A stretch of 57,197 bases of DNA from an uncultured Actinomycetes bacterium (GCA_900314685.1 OMWE01000015.1:1-57197), one strand, 5' to 3'. Positions 36,054 to 46,281 are shown, numbered from the stretch's first letter. Notes: generated by a model not told the origin, from the letters alone. Numbers and translations: made by a program.

Positions 36054-38054
36054 TTACGCGATACGCAGCGCGCGCGTGGCGTTGAGCACGCAGATGATCA
36101 GCACGCCCACGTCGCCAAAGACCGCGAGCCACATCGGCGCGAGGCCGAGCGCGGCCATGACCAGGATCACGACCTTGATGGCGATGGCGATCACGATGTT
36201 CTGGCGGGCGATGCCCAGCGTGCGGCGGGCGGTGGCGATGGCCACGGCGATCTTGGAGGGCTTGTCGTCCATCAGCACGACGTCGGCGGCCTCGATCGCG
36301 GCGTCCGATCCGAGCGCGCCCATCGCGACGCCCACGTCGGCGCGGGCCAGGACCGGCGCGTCGTTGATGCCGTCGCCGACGAAGGCCAGGCTCTGCTTGT
36401 CCATCTCCGCGCCCAGCAGGCGCTCGACCTGCGCGACCTTATCCTGCGGCAGGAGCTCGGCGTGAACCTCGTCGACGCCCAGGTCGGCCGCGACCGCCTC
36501 GGCGACCTCTGCGCGGTCGCCCGTGAGCATCACGGTGCGGCGGACGCCGGCGGCGCGCATCTCGGCGATGGCCTGCCGGGCATCCGGCTTGACCTCGTCG
36601 GAGATCACGATGTGGCCGGCGTAGGCGTGGTCGACCGCCACGTGGATCACGGTGCCCGTGTGCGGGCAGTCGCAGACCTCGACGCCCTCGGCCTCCATGA
36701 GCTTGGTATTGCCCACGGCAACCCTCTGGCCCTCGACCTCGGCCACGACGCCCTTGCCGGCGACCTCGGTCGCCACGCTCACCTGGCAGTCGTCGTCCTC
36801 GTCGGGGTAGGCCTGGCGCAGCGCCAGCGCGATGGGGTGCGTGGAGTAGCGCTCGACATGCGCCGCGAGGTGCAGCAGGCGGCGCTCGTCTTCGTCGCAG
36901 GACTCGAGGCCGGCGTAACCGCGGCCGTTAGAGTAGGCGCCGCTCTGGACGCAGGCGATGTCGTGGACGGCGGTCACCTTGAAGACGCCCTGTGTGAGCG
37001 TGCCCGTCTTGTCGAAGACGACCGTATCGGTCGTGGCGAGGGCCTCCAGGTAGTTGGAACCCTTGATGAGGACGCCCTGCCGGGCCGCGCCGCCCAGGCC
37101 GCCGAAGAAGGTCAGCGGCACCGAGACCACCAGCGCGCAGGGGCAGGAGACCACGAGGAAGGTCAGCGCGCGCAGCAGCCAGGTGGCGAAGGTGCCCGCA
37201 AAGTCACCCGAGACCAGCGGCGGGATCACCGCGAGCGCGATGGCGGCGTAGACGACGATCGGCGTGTACACGCGAGCGAACTTGGTGATGAAGTGCTCGG
37301 ACTCGGACTTCTTGTCGCCGGCGTTCTCCACGAGGTCCAGGATCTTGGACGCGGTGGACTCGCCGAACTCCTTGGTCACGCGCACGCGCAGGGTGCCTGC
37401 CTGGTTCACGCAGCCGGAGACGACCTCGTCGCCCTCGCGCACGGTGCGCGGGACGCTCTCGCCCGTCAGCGCCACGGTGTCCAGGCTCGAGGCGCCCTCG
37501 ATCACGACGCCGTCCATCGGGACCCTCTCGCCCGGGCGCACGACCACGATGTCGTCGACCGCGACCTCGTTGGGGTCGACCGTCACGACCTCGCCCGCAC
37601 GCTCGAGGTTGGCGGTGTCGGGCCGGATGTCCATGAGCTCCGTGATGGAGTCGCGGCTCTTGTCCTCGGCCGTGTCCTCAAAGACCTCGCCCACCTGGAA
37701 GAAGAGCATCACAAAGACTGCCTCGGCAAACTGTGGCTCGCCTCCCGGGATGAAGCCGATCAGCAGCGCGCCCACCGTCGCGACGGTCATGAGGAAGTCC
37801 TCGTCGAAGGGGTTGCCACGGGCGATGTGCTCGATGGCCTCCCCCACCACGTCGTAGCCGGCGATTGCGTAGGGAATCAGGTACATGAGCAGGCGGACCC
37901 AGAGCGCCGGGGCCATCGTGCGCTCGACGGCGATGCAGATGACGAGAAGGACGGCCGCCGCACCGATCCGCGCCATGCGCACCCGGGGGCTCTGCTCCTC
38001 CTCTTCCTCTTCTTCCTCGTCGCAGCAGCTGCAGGTCAGTTCGTCTTCGGCCAT
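36054..38054 (-). CDS. cadA: Zn2+/Cd2+-exporting P1B-type ATPase
   Basis: 666 residues from the ATG at 38054 (MAEDELTCSCCDEEEEEEEE), after AGGAG. In place of a heavy-metal-associated domain it has a short CSCC motif (C8, C10, C11) and a run of eight Glu, both likely Zn/Cd ligands. The membrane metal site is CPC in VVSCPCALVVSVPLTFF. The phosphorylated Asp is D348 in VFDKTGTLTQG, and the hinge is VGDGINDAPVL. MWLAVFGDVGVLI near the C-terminus holds the Asp of the P1B-2 group. It pumps Zn2+, Cd2+ or Pb2+ out of the cytoplasm. A palindrome resembling an ArsR/SmtB operator is found upstream. Confidence 0.93.
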   Translation of the reverse strand: MAEDELTCSCCDEEEEEEEEQSPRVRMARIGAAAVLLVICIAVERTMAPALWVRLLMYLIPYAIAGYDVVGEAIEHIARGNPFDEDFLMTVATVGALLIGFIPGGEPQFAEAVFVMLFFQVGEVFEDTAEDKSRDSITELMDIRPDTANLERAGEVVTVDPNEVAVDDIVVVRPGERVPMDGVVIEGASSLDTVALTGESVPRTVREGDEVVSGCVNQAGTLRVRVTKEFGESTASKILDLVENAGDKKSESEHFITKFARVYTPIVVYAAIALAVIPPLVSGDFAGTFATWLLRALTFLVVSCPCALVVSVPLTFFGGLGGAARQGVLIKGSNYLEALATTDTVVFDKTGTLTQGVFKVTAVHDIACVQSGAYSNGRGYAGLESCDEDERRLLHLAAHVERYSTHPIALALRQAYPDEDDDCQVSVATEVAGKGVVAEVEGQRVAVGNTKLMEAEGVEVCDCPHTGTVIHVAVDHAYAGHIVISDEVKPDARQAIAEMRAAGVRRTVMLTGDRAEVAEAVAADLGVDEVHAELLPQDKVAQVERLLGAEMDKQSLAFVGDGINDAPVLARADVGVAMGALGSDAAIEAADVVLMDDKPSKIAVAIATARRTLGIARQNIVIAIAIKVVILVMAALGLAPMWLAVFGDVGVLIICVLNATRALRIA

Positions 38055-38093
38055 GGTCGCTCCTCGCTCGGGTCTCCGCACATTTTTCAAAAG

Positions 38094-38111
38094 TATGAGC
38101 ATTTGTTCATG
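38094..38111. promoter_or_regulatory. ArsR/SmtB-type operator-like palindrome before cadA
   Basis: TATGAGCAT and TTGTTCATG are inverted copies matching at 7 of 9 positions. The TGAGCA...TGTTCA pattern resembles operators of CzrA/CadC metal sensors. It lies 40-57 bases upstream of the cadA start codon. No such regulator gene is in the window. Confidence 0.5.
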
Positions 38112-38206
38112 TACGAATGTAGCGTATTTGCATATCCCTGTCCAGCAGCATCGGTGAAGAAGGTCGCTGTCGCACTGCATCAGGCCCCGTCACCTATCAT
38201 GCGAGC

Positions 38207-38258
38207 GTGTCAGCCCCCCGTCCCCTGTCACATGTGTCAGTCCCCCGTCCCCTGTCAC
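38207..38258. repeat. Two tandem copies of the GTG(T/A)CA-CCCCCGTCCCC-TGTCAC repeat
   Basis: Copies at 38207-38231 and 38234-38258 share CCCCCGTCCCCTGTCACATG. Related copies lie at 46549, 46594 and, inverted, at 54236. The ends (GTGACA and TGTCAC) are inverted, like a REP element. Confidence 0.75.
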
Positions 38259-38271
38259 ATGCAGCCGCCGA

Positions 38272-38308
38272 TAAAAGAAGGGCAGGAACCCGATGGCTCC
38301 TGCCCTTC
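38272..38308 (-). terminator. Terminator after the PTS IIB gene
   Basis: GAAGGGCAGGA and TCCTGCCCTTC form a perfect 11-bp stem; on the minus strand TTTTATC follows. Confidence 0.8.
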
Positions 38309-38333
38309 GAGGGGTTTATCTCACAGCGCCGCT

Positions 38334-38630
38334 TTACTTGCCCAGCGCCTTGTCGATGCGGGCGAAGATGGCCTCGCAGTTCTGGCGGCCGTACTCGAGC
38401 ATCGGCATGACATCCATGGGGGTATCGCCGAGCTTGGCCTTGATCTTGTCGGCCTGGTAGCCGATCTGGGGGCCGAGCAGGACGACGTCCCAGCCGTCGC
38501 CGTTCTTGACCTCGTTGGCACCGCGCGCGGCGATCTCGAGATCGATGCCGTGCTCAGCAGCATACTTCGACATCTTCTTCATCAGCATGCTGGTCGACAT
38601 GCCACCTGCGCACACAAGCAGAACCCTCAT
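38334..38630 (-). CDS. PTS enzyme IIB, lactose/cellobiose type
   Basis: 98 residues. MRVLLVCAGGMSTSMLMKKM carries the phosphorylated Cys8 in the CAGGMST loop. The rest (GWDVVLLGPQIGYQADKIKA and PMLEYGRQNCEAIFARIDKA) matches the Lac/Cel IIB fold. It relays phosphate from IIA to a sugar in a IIC permease, but no IIA or IIC gene is in the window, so it is a stand-alone subunit or works with a distant permease. A terminator follows it. Confidence 0.9.
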   Translation of the reverse strand: MRVLLVCAGGMSTSMLMKKMSKYAAEHGIDLEIAARGANEVKNGDGWDVVLLGPQIGYQADKIKAKLGDTPMDVMPMLEYGRQNCEAIFARIDKALGK

Positions 38631-38771
38631 TCCGTACCCCTCTCGATTCGATTGCCAAAACCGGCATCACCGGCCATGTACTCTATCGATAGTGCCCGTG
38701 CGACCGGAGGTATTTCGGAAGCAATCGGTAAGCGGCACCTGTTCACAGGTGAGGCTTATTCAGGGTGAGGC

Positions 38772-39407
38772 TCATTCGAAGGATTGCCGGCAGGCTGCCG
38801 CATCCCTCCGCAGCAGGTCCGAGACGATGTCGTACGTGACACCGTAGACCGTCGGGCTCTTGGATGCACGCGGACCCGCAACGTTGAGCGTGAGGCCCTG
38901 GCCCAGCCCGCAGACCCACAGCCAGACGCGGTCGACCTCGTCGGCTCCCTCGACCACCAGCACCGGGCGGCCGTAGTCGTTGGCGAATTCCAGGGTGGCC
39001 TCGGTCCCGCTCGCGGGCTCGATCCCGCCCGGCGAGACGATCAGCGTCGCGTGCGCGTCGCGGACGTTCCAGGCGGTCCGCTGCATGAACCAGTCCGAGG
39101 GAGTCTCCACGAGCTCCGGATAGAGCGCGAGCACGCCCGGCGCCTCGCCGAAGTCCTCCGCACGACCTCCCCTAGGAGCCCAGCCGCGAATCGGCAGGCC
39201 GGCGTCGCGCGCGGCATCGAGTCCGGCGCGGTCCGCCCCCGTCTGTCCGCCCGAGCGGATGAAGGCGATGTGCCGCGGGTCGCGGATGATCTCGTCCTTC
39301 TCGCGAAGACCCGCCTCGACCTCGGGGCCGCTCACGGGGTCGAGCTCGAGCGCCCGCGCCAACTGCTCGGGCGTGAGCGTCCCCCGCACGTCTTCTGTAT
39401 CGACCAT
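38772..39407 (-). CDS. Putative molybdenum carrier protein
   Basis: 211 residues from the ATG at 39407 (MVDTEDVRGTLTPEQLARAL), after AGGGGGGAG. The nucleotide-binding-like core reads FIRSGGQTGADRAGLDAARD, then GLPIRGWAPRGGRAEDFG, TAWNVRDAHATLIVSPGG and SGTEATLEFANDYGRPVLVV. This matches the MoCo_carrier family, a Rossmann-like fold related to LOG/DprA-type proteins. True cofactor binding has been shown only for a few members, so the role is uncertain. Residues 1-45 are an N-terminal extension. It overlaps no neighbour but follows the PrsW-like gene by 13 bases. Confidence 0.75.
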   Translation of the reverse strand: MVDTEDVRGTLTPEQLARALELDPVSGPEVEAGLREKDEIIRDPRHIAFIRSGGQTGADRAGLDAARDAGLPIRGWAPRGGRAEDFGEAPGVLALYPELVETPSDWFMQRTAWNVRDAHATLIVSPGGIEPASGTEATLEFANDYGRPVLVVEGADEVDRVWLWVCGLGQGLTLNVAGPRASKSPTVYGVTYDIVSDLLRRDAAACRQSFE

Positions 39408-39420
39408 TTCGCACTCCCCC

Positions 39421-39936
39421 CTAGTACGCAAAGCGCTTGTCGTGTTTGGCCGCCTGGCGCGCCACCACGAAATTGACGACGTAGATCACGACGACCGCCA
39501 AGAAGAAGAGACTGTCGCTCGCGCTCGAGCTCACCATGGCCGCCGAGTCGTAGAGCCCGTGGAGGAAGACAGACAGCGCGTAGCCCACGACCACGCAGGC
39601 CGCCGACCAACCACGGCGCCCCTGCGCCGAGAGGTACTTCGCTTCGCCGTAGAAGATACCGAAGAGCACGGCGAAGCCCATGTGCGCCGGGATGGCCATG
39701 AGGGCGCGGGTCAGGAAGACGCCCGTGCCGTAGTTGAGGCCGTACATGATGTTTTCCACGCCGGCGATAAGCCCGGCACAGACGCCACTCAGGATGAGCG
39801 ACCACAGCAGGTTGACCGGTTCCTTGTCGAGGGGGTCCAGACGGTACACATACACCATGAGGATCACGGCCGGCGCCAAGGCCAGCACGAGGAATATTCG
39901 CAGGTAGGCACTCAAGCCAGACATGAGCAGAAACAT
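39421..39936 (-). CDS. PrsW-like membrane protein lacking the EExxK segment
   Basis: 171 residues with about five membrane segments, following AAAGGAGACCCGT. The N-terminus (LALAPAVILMVYVYRLDPLD, then KEPVNLLWSLILSG) and C-terminal half (VENIMYGLNYGTGVFLTRAL, IPAHMGFAVLFGIFYGEAKY, FLHGLYDSAAM) are those of the PrsW family of intramembrane proteases. Whole PrsW proteins have about 60-80 more residues between LLWSLILSG and the ENxxY helix, with the catalytic EExxK motif. That part is absent, and the join is in frame. Later ENxxY and His motifs remain. It is probably inactive as a protease, or a divergent relative. Confidence 0.65.
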   Translation of the reverse strand: MFLLMSGLSAYLRIFLVLALAPAVILMVYVYRLDPLDKEPVNLLWSLILSGVCAGLIAGVENIMYGLNYGTGVFLTRALMAIPAHMGFAVLFGIFYGEAKYLSAQGRRGWSAACVVVGYALSVFLHGLYDSAAMVSSSASDSLFFLAVVVIYVVNFVVARQAAKHDKRFAY

Positions 39937-39953
39937 ACGGGTCTCCTTTGACC

Positions 39954-40589
39954 CTATTCTCTTCGCGCGCCTCGTTGCACGCTCTTGCTGTGTTGCATGG
40001 TGTCGCCGTCACTTTGTAGCGGCTCACCCTGTGAGTCGTCAGGTACAGATTGCGTAGGTGTATCTTGCGCGGGAATCTCGTCTTCACCTCGGATCGCCTG
40101 TGCCAACCGCTCGTCGCCATCGCCGGGCGATTTCGCAAAGAAGCCCGCCACGAGCATGCACAGATCGATGAGCACAGGTATCGCAAACGGCCCGAACAAG
40201 GCAAACCACATCCAGCTAAGCCTGAAGGTTGTAAAGCCCCAGACGCCATGGAGACCCGGGGAGAAGCAGCCGCAGACCACCAGCGGGATGGCGATGGCGA
40301 TGACAACGGACGCCTTGCCAGGCGCCCCGAGCCTCCATGCCGCCCAGATGTTGAGTACAGAACCCGCCAAGAAGCCTAGCCATAATGCCACAAACCCTGC
40401 AATCAAGGCCCCCAGCAGCAGATTCTCCGGGAATTCAAAGTTCCCGTTGAGTGTCATCTCCCACGAGAAGAAGAAGAACGAAGCGATTACGATACCGAGC
40501 GCGCCCCATCGCAGCACCTTGGCCTTCTTGCTCTTGTCATGCAGAATCCTGCTCGCGACGGCGACGTCCGACTCGGTGACATTGGCCAT
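39954..40589 (-). CDS. Uncharacterised four-helix membrane protein
   Basis: 211 residues from the ATG at 40589 (MANVTESDVAVASRILHDKS). Membrane segments lie at about 29-45, 55-80, 92-110 and 128-150, with a polar C-terminal tail (residues about 155-211, DGDERLAQAIRGEDEIPAQD). No family recognised. It is the first gene of a leftward group with the PrsW-like gene, 17 bases apart. Confidence 0.65.
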   Translation of the reverse strand: MANVTESDVAVASRILHDKSKKAKVLRWGALGIVIASFFFFSWEMTLNGNFEFPENLLLGALIAGFVALWLGFLAGSVLNIWAAWRLGAPGKASVVIAIAIPLVVCGCFSPGLHGVWGFTTFRLSWMWFALFGPFAIPVLIDLCMLVAGFFAKSPGDGDERLAQAIRGEDEIPAQDTPTQSVPDDSQGEPLQSDGDTMQHSKSVQRGARRE

Positions 40590-40801
40590 GGCTTCTCCTC
40601 TCATCGATACCGCATTGTAGCGCCTGCGCCTATGGCACCATCGGCGAGTCGACCGACATTCGCATGATCTCAGAGGGTGTTTCCTTGCCACATCTCCTGC
40701 CGCCTGACGCAAGCGACCGCTTGTCCGCTCCTTACGCCGTCACGACGCCGATCCCCGCTAGCATGGAGCCCGACAAACCCGGATCGCGCAAGGAGCCCGC
40801 C

Positions 40802-42022
40802 ATGTCGCTCTATGTAATCGAGGAATCGGACCGCTGTCTCAAATGCAAGGTGCCGCTTTGCAGCAAGAAGGGCTGCCCCGTGCAGACCCCCATCCCGCGG
40901 GCGATGGCGCTCACGCAGGAGCGCAGGCTGATGGAGGCCGGCGAGCTGCTCTTTTGGAACAACCCCATGAGCGCCGTCTGCGCCTATGTCTGCAACCACT
41001 ACGCCCAGTGCGCGGGCAGCTGCATACTGAACCGCAAGGGGGCGCCAGCACGCTTCTACGAAGTCGAGAAGTTCGTCTCGGAGGCCTACGTCACCCGCAC
41101 CCACTTTGAGAGGCCGGCCCCGAACGGGCACAGCGTCGCCGTGGTCGGCTCCGGCCCCGCGAGCCTGACCGCCGCGTTCCTGCTCGCGCGCGTCGGGTGC
41201 GAGGTGACCATCTTCGAGTCGAAACCCGAGGTCGGCGGCGTCCTGCGCTACGGCATCCCCGAGTTCAGGCTGCCCAAAGAGCCGCTCGACCACTACCGTC
41301 GGCTCCTCGACGAGATCGGCGTGAGCGTACGGCCCGACACCACGATCGGCGGCGCGCTGCACATCGACGACCTCTTCGACGATGGGTACGAGGCCTGCTT
41401 TGTGGGCACCGGCGCCCTGCGCGCCAAGAAGCTCGACATACGCGGCCAGTCGCGCGGCAACGTGCTCTTTGGCATCGACTACCTCGTCAACCCCGGCGTC
41501 TGCAAGGTCGGTGAACGCGTCGTGGTGATCGGCGTCGGCAACGTCGCGATGGACGCCACGCGCACCGCCCTGCGCCAGGGCGCGCGCACCGTGACCCTGG
41601 TCTCCAACTGGAACGGCACGTCGGCCAATAGCGACGAGGTCGAGCTCGCGCTGCTCGACGGGGCCACCATCGAGTACGGCCTCTCCGTGCAGCGCATCGA
41701 CGCGGACGGGCCTGTCTTCTGCCGTTCGGTTCTCGACGAAAACGGCCTGCCCGTCGGCATCGAGCCGGGCGAGGTCCGCATCCCCTGCGATACCACGATC
41801 TTTTGCGTGAGCCAGGTCCCCAAAGACAAACTCGCGCTCACGACCCGCGGTCTCGAGACCACGCCGGCGGGCACCATCGTGGTGGACCCCGACAACCGCA
41901 CGACCGTACCGCACGTCTATGCCGCGGGCGACGTGGTGACCGGCCCCAAGACCGTGGTGCACGCCGTCGCCGGCGCCAAGGTGGCCGTCGCCTCGATGCT
42001 CAGGGAGCTTGGCGTGGCGTAG
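40802..42022 (+). CDS. FAD-dependent NAD(P)H oxidoreductase, GltD/glutamate-synthase small-subunit-like
   Basis: 406 residues from the ATG at 40802 (MSLYVIEESDRCLKCKVPLC), after AAGGAG. The N-terminal Cys-rich Fer4_20 domain (C12, C15, C20 and C24, then CAYVCNHYAQCAGSCILNRK) binds two Fe-S clusters. The FAD Rossmann motif is VAVVGSGPASLTAAFLLARV (about 116) and the NAD(P)H motif VVVIGVGNVAMDATRTALRQ (about 240). It transfers electrons from NAD(P)H to a partner; GltB or another Fe-S protein would be expected but is not next to it. It converges with a sulfite-reductase-like gene that ends 75 bases away. Confidence 0.87.
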   Translation: MSLYVIEESDRCLKCKVPLCSKKGCPVQTPIPRAMALTQERRLMEAGELLFWNNPMSAVCAYVCNHYAQCAGSCILNRKGAPARFYEVEKFVSEAYVTRTHFERPAPNGHSVAVVGSGPASLTAAFLLARVGCEVTIFESKPEVGGVLRYGIPEFRLPKEPLDHYRRLLDEIGVSVRPDTTIGGALHIDDLFDDGYEACFVGTGALRAKKLDIRGQSRGNVLFGIDYLVNPGVCKVGERVVVIGVGNVAMDATRTALRQGARTVTLVSNWNGTSANSDEVELALLDGATIEYGLSVQRIDADGPVFCRSVLDENGLPVGIEPGEVRIPCDTTIFCVSQVPKDKLALTTRGLETTPAGTIVVDPDNRTTVPHVYAAGDVVTGPKTVVHAVAGAKVAVASMLRELGVA

Positions 42023-42096
42023 CCTACATCCACGACGTTGTCAACCGGTGCGGGTAACGTGCGATCTGCCGTATAAGGCGATTACCCGTCGAAGGG

Positions 42097-43101
42097 CTAG
42101 TCTTCCGCGTCGTAGGCCGCGCGGACGTACTCGGTGAAGTCGTCCCAGCCCACGCGCTCGAGGGTGTCGGCGAAGCGCTCCATCCGCTTGGAGTCGGCGT
42201 GCTGGTCGTACCAGTCGATGGTCGCGTCGATCACGCGGAAGAGCTGCTTGCGGCTCGTGGCGGGCGGCAGCACCTCGCGGCCCACGCGGACGTTGCCCGT
42301 CTTGAAGAGGCCGCCGAAGGTCATCGTGTAGATGCGCTCGAAGCCCCAGGAGTCCTGCGGGCAGCTGTGCACGCAGACGCCGCAGCTCTGGCAGTTGTCG
42401 TAGTTGACGACGATCTTGTCGCCCTCCAGCTTGAGCGCGTCGTGCTTGCAGTTGCGCACGCAGATCTTGCACTGGATGCAGGGGTCCTCGAGCCAGGTCA
42501 CGCGCACACCGCCCGTGATGCCCATGTCGCGGGCCTCCACGAGCTGGCAGTCGTTGTGGCAGCCGGTCACGGCAAACTTGAACTTGCCCGCGAGCACGCG
42601 GCCCATGTAGCGACGGTCGATCTCGGCCGCGATCGCCTTGGTGTCGATGTTGCCCCAGGGGCAGACGGTCATGCCCTGGCAGGCGGGCACGGTACGCACG
42701 CGCGGGCCGCAGAGGCCGGTGGTGCAGTCGTTGGCCTCCAGGTCGTCGCGTGCGGCGTCGAGCGCGGTCACGTCCATGCAGGGGATCTCGATGGACTGGC
42801 GGCTCGTGAGGTGCACCTTGCCCTTGGCGTACTTGGTCGCGGTGTCGGCGATGGCATGCAGCTGGTCGGACGTGAAGTCGCCGGCCACGTTGTGCAGGCG
42901 CAGGGAATAGTGGCCCTTGACGATGTTGGCCATCATTCCCTCTTTTTTGAGCGCCATGCGGCCCATCTTGGTGGCGGGCTTGCGGTCTGGCGCAGGCGCG
43001 GGTGCGGGCGCCGGCGTCGCGGGCTCGTCGCCCTCGGGCCACACGTCCTTGAAGTACGGCTTCGGCGCTTTGACCTTCTTGTGGTCCTTCTTGTCGCCCA
43101 T
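42097..43101 (-). CDS. Sulfite-reductase-like siroheme/4Fe-4S protein
   Basis: 334 residues from the ATG at 43101 (MGDKKDHKKVKAPKPYFKDV), after GAGAGG. A Pro/Ala-rich N-terminus leads to a ferredoxin-like half domain (GKVHLTSRQSIEIPCMDV). Siroheme/Fe-S ligands appear as PACQGMTVCPWG and VTGCHNDCQLVE. Two 4Fe-4S ferredoxin clusters are inserted (CIQCKICVRNCKHDA and CQSCGVCVHSCPQDSWGF). This is the small anaerobic sulfite/nitrite reductase type, like AsrC. The substrate, sulfite or nitrite, cannot be told. No AsrA/AsrB is adjacent; the nearby GltD-like gene could be an electron donor. Confidence 0.85.
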   Translation of the reverse strand: MGDKKDHKKVKAPKPYFKDVWPEGDEPATPAPAPAPAPDRKPATKMGRMALKKEGMMANIVKGHYSLRLHNVAGDFTSDQLHAIADTATKYAKGKVHLTSRQSIEIPCMDVTALDAARDDLEANDCTTGLCGPRVRTVPACQGMTVCPWGNIDTKAIAAEIDRRYMGRVLAGKFKFAVTGCHNDCQLVEARDMGITGGVRVTWLEDPCIQCKICVRNCKHDALKLEGDKIVVNYDNCQSCGVCVHSCPQDSWGFERIYTMTFGGLFKTGNVRVGREVLPPATSRKQLFRVIDATIDWYDQHADSKRMERFADTLERVGWDDFTEYVRAAYDAED

Positions 43102-43280
43102 GTGCATCCTCTCCCGAGTCCCGCCCGCATCCCCATGCGAGGCGGGTGCTGCCTTAATAAAAAGGGTATCCGAAACCGCAGCGATTCACGCCGAGAAGAC
43201 GTGCCGCGCCGTAAAGGGGCTGTAATGAGCACCGACCGCCATTCGCATGACGGTCGGTGTCAGCCTTATCGGCGCCGCGC

Positions 43281-44960
<1,680 letters not shown>

Positions 44961-45128
44961 GTCACTCCTTGTGTCGGGGGTCGGACCGCAGCTCAGCGGG
45001 CGAAGCTCAGCGGGCCGGTGGATGCATGTCTTACCCCTCCGATGATACCGTAGGACCGCCCGGGCTCGCCCGAGTCCCGTGGAGCCTACGTATTTCCCAC
45101 GGGCGCGATGCGTAGGACCCGGGCGGAA

Positions 45129-45278
45129 ACCCGCGAGGGTAAGAAACATCTTGCGAAGCAGATCCGCCGCAGGGCACTTGCGGGAGCGAGGACTGTCTGA
45201 GGCCGTAAGGCCGAGTTCCGCAGCTGCAAGCGCCCCGCGGCGGATCGGGTGCGGAGCGTGTTTCTTACCCTCGCGGGT
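45129..45278. repeat. 150-bp palindromic element with 20-bp perfect terminal arms
   Basis: ACCCGCGAGGGTAAGAAACA (45129-45148) and TGTTTCTTACCCTCGCGGGT (45259-45278) are perfect inverted copies. Inside them GATCCGCCGC (45161-45170) pairs with GCGGCGGATC (45237-45246), and the centre has GGCCGTAAGGCC. The whole folds as one long hairpin. It lies in the 330-base gap between ettA and the YcxB-like gene and carries no ORF. Confidence 0.7.
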
Positions 45279-45292
45279 GTCCGATCGGACCC

Positions 45293-45820
45293 CTACGCCG
45301 TCAGCTCGGGCAGACCCGCCTTGCCGACGAGCTCGACGAGCTTGGGCCGGGACGCCTTGTTGAGGCGGTCCGTGTCGACGACCAGGTAGCCACCCTTCTT
45401 GTGCACCAGGTAGAGGTAGTGCTCGTAGGTGCCCCAGCCTGTGTAGTCGCTCCAGGGCACGCTGCCCTTGCCCTTGTTGGATGTGATCTGGACGCCCGCG
45501 GGCGAGAAGACGTACCGGATGTTCTTGCCGATCAGGTTCTTGGCTTCGTCGCCCAGGCCGGCTTTGGCGCGAACGCGCCACATCCGCTCGGTGCCGGGGC
45601 CGATCAGGTAGACGACCAGGGCGAGCGCCAGCGCCGCCAGAATCCAGCTCGTGTCGCCCCGCTGTGCGGCGCGGCCCAGCAGCGCGACCAGGATGCCGCC
45701 GAGCACGGCAAATACCACGCGCACCACGAGCATCTTCTTCATGTTGTCGCGGCTGTGCACCGCGATATCCACGAGCGCGTCCAGGTCCTCCTGGGCGATG
45801 GTGTGGTTGTAGGAAACCAT
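45293..45820 (-). CDS. YcxB-like membrane protein
   Basis: 175 residues from the ATG at 45820 (MVSYNHTIAQEDLDALVDIA), after GGGGGAGGTCTC. Two membrane segments at about 33-75 (VVRVVFAVLGGILVALLG and WILAALALALVVYLIGPG) precede a cytoplasmic beta domain (IGKNIRYVFSPAGVQITSNK, then VPWSDYTGWGTYEHYLYLVH) that matches the YcxB family. Function unknown. It is oriented away from the cobalamin riboswitch and shares that intergenic region. Confidence 0.7.
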   Translation of the reverse strand: MVSYNHTIAQEDLDALVDIAVHSRDNMKKMLVVRVVFAVLGGILVALLGRAAQRGDTSWILAALALALVVYLIGPGTERMWRVRAKAGLGDEAKNLIGKNIRYVFSPAGVQITSNKGKGSVPWSDYTGWGTYEHYLYLVHKKGGYLVVDTDRLNKASRPKLVELVGKAGLPELTA

Positions 45821-45929
45821 GAGACCTCCCCCTGTCTTGCATGTCTTTGAGAGGATAACGCATGCAACCATCCCGCACGGGGTACGGTGTCCGCCCCGCG
45901 TGCTAGACTGCTTGCAAATGAATAGCGTC

Positions 45930-46145
45930 AGCACGGGGGTGTGGTTCGAGTCGCGGCGTGCCGCGGCGAGATCAAAAGGGAACCCGGTGGGAATCCGGGA
46001 CAGCCACCACTACTGTATGCGGGCAGAGCGCAGGGGCAATCCATTGGCCGGGGACACCGTCCCACCGAGAAGGGTCCCTACGCGCGGAAGACGAGCGTAC
46101 GGCTCGCCCTCCTTCCCCGCGAGCCAGGAGACCTGCCCTCCCCCG
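45930..46145 (+). promoter_or_regulatory. Cobalamin (B12) riboswitch
   Basis: The conserved core AAAAGGGAACCCGGTGGGAA (45974-45993) is followed by TCCGGGACAGCC and ACTGTATGCGGG. The B12 box AGCCAGGAGACCTGCC (46122-46137) is exact. Ends are approximate. It lies in the leader of the DUF4430/ECF operon and should shut it down when adenosylcobalamin is plentiful. The expression platform lies between 46145 and the start codon at 46282. Confidence 0.93.
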
Positions 46146-46281
46146 CAGGTACAGCCGCCCGGGCATGGGGGTAGGGGTTCCGTTGGTGATGCAGGCACGC
46201 GCCTCTGACGGCGCGACGGATACTGCTACCACGATTTCCGGATACGGCTGGCCGACGCGCAACCGACGTCTGGAGTCACTC

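Noticed and set aside
35841..38768. 975-codon open frame antisense to the Zn/Cd ATPase
   Set aside because: A high-GC shadow frame; no recognisable domain, and the opposite strand holds a complete, motif-bearing ATPase.
43231..43258. ACCGACCG...CGGTCGGT stem past ettA as terminator
   Set aside because: The stem is perfect at 8 bp but has a 12-base loop and no T-tract, so it was not listed.
45940..45960. GTGGTTCGAGTCGC resembling a tRNA T-arm
   Set aside because: No acceptor stem, anticodon arm or D-arm can be built around it; it lies in the 5' part of the cobalamin riboswitch.
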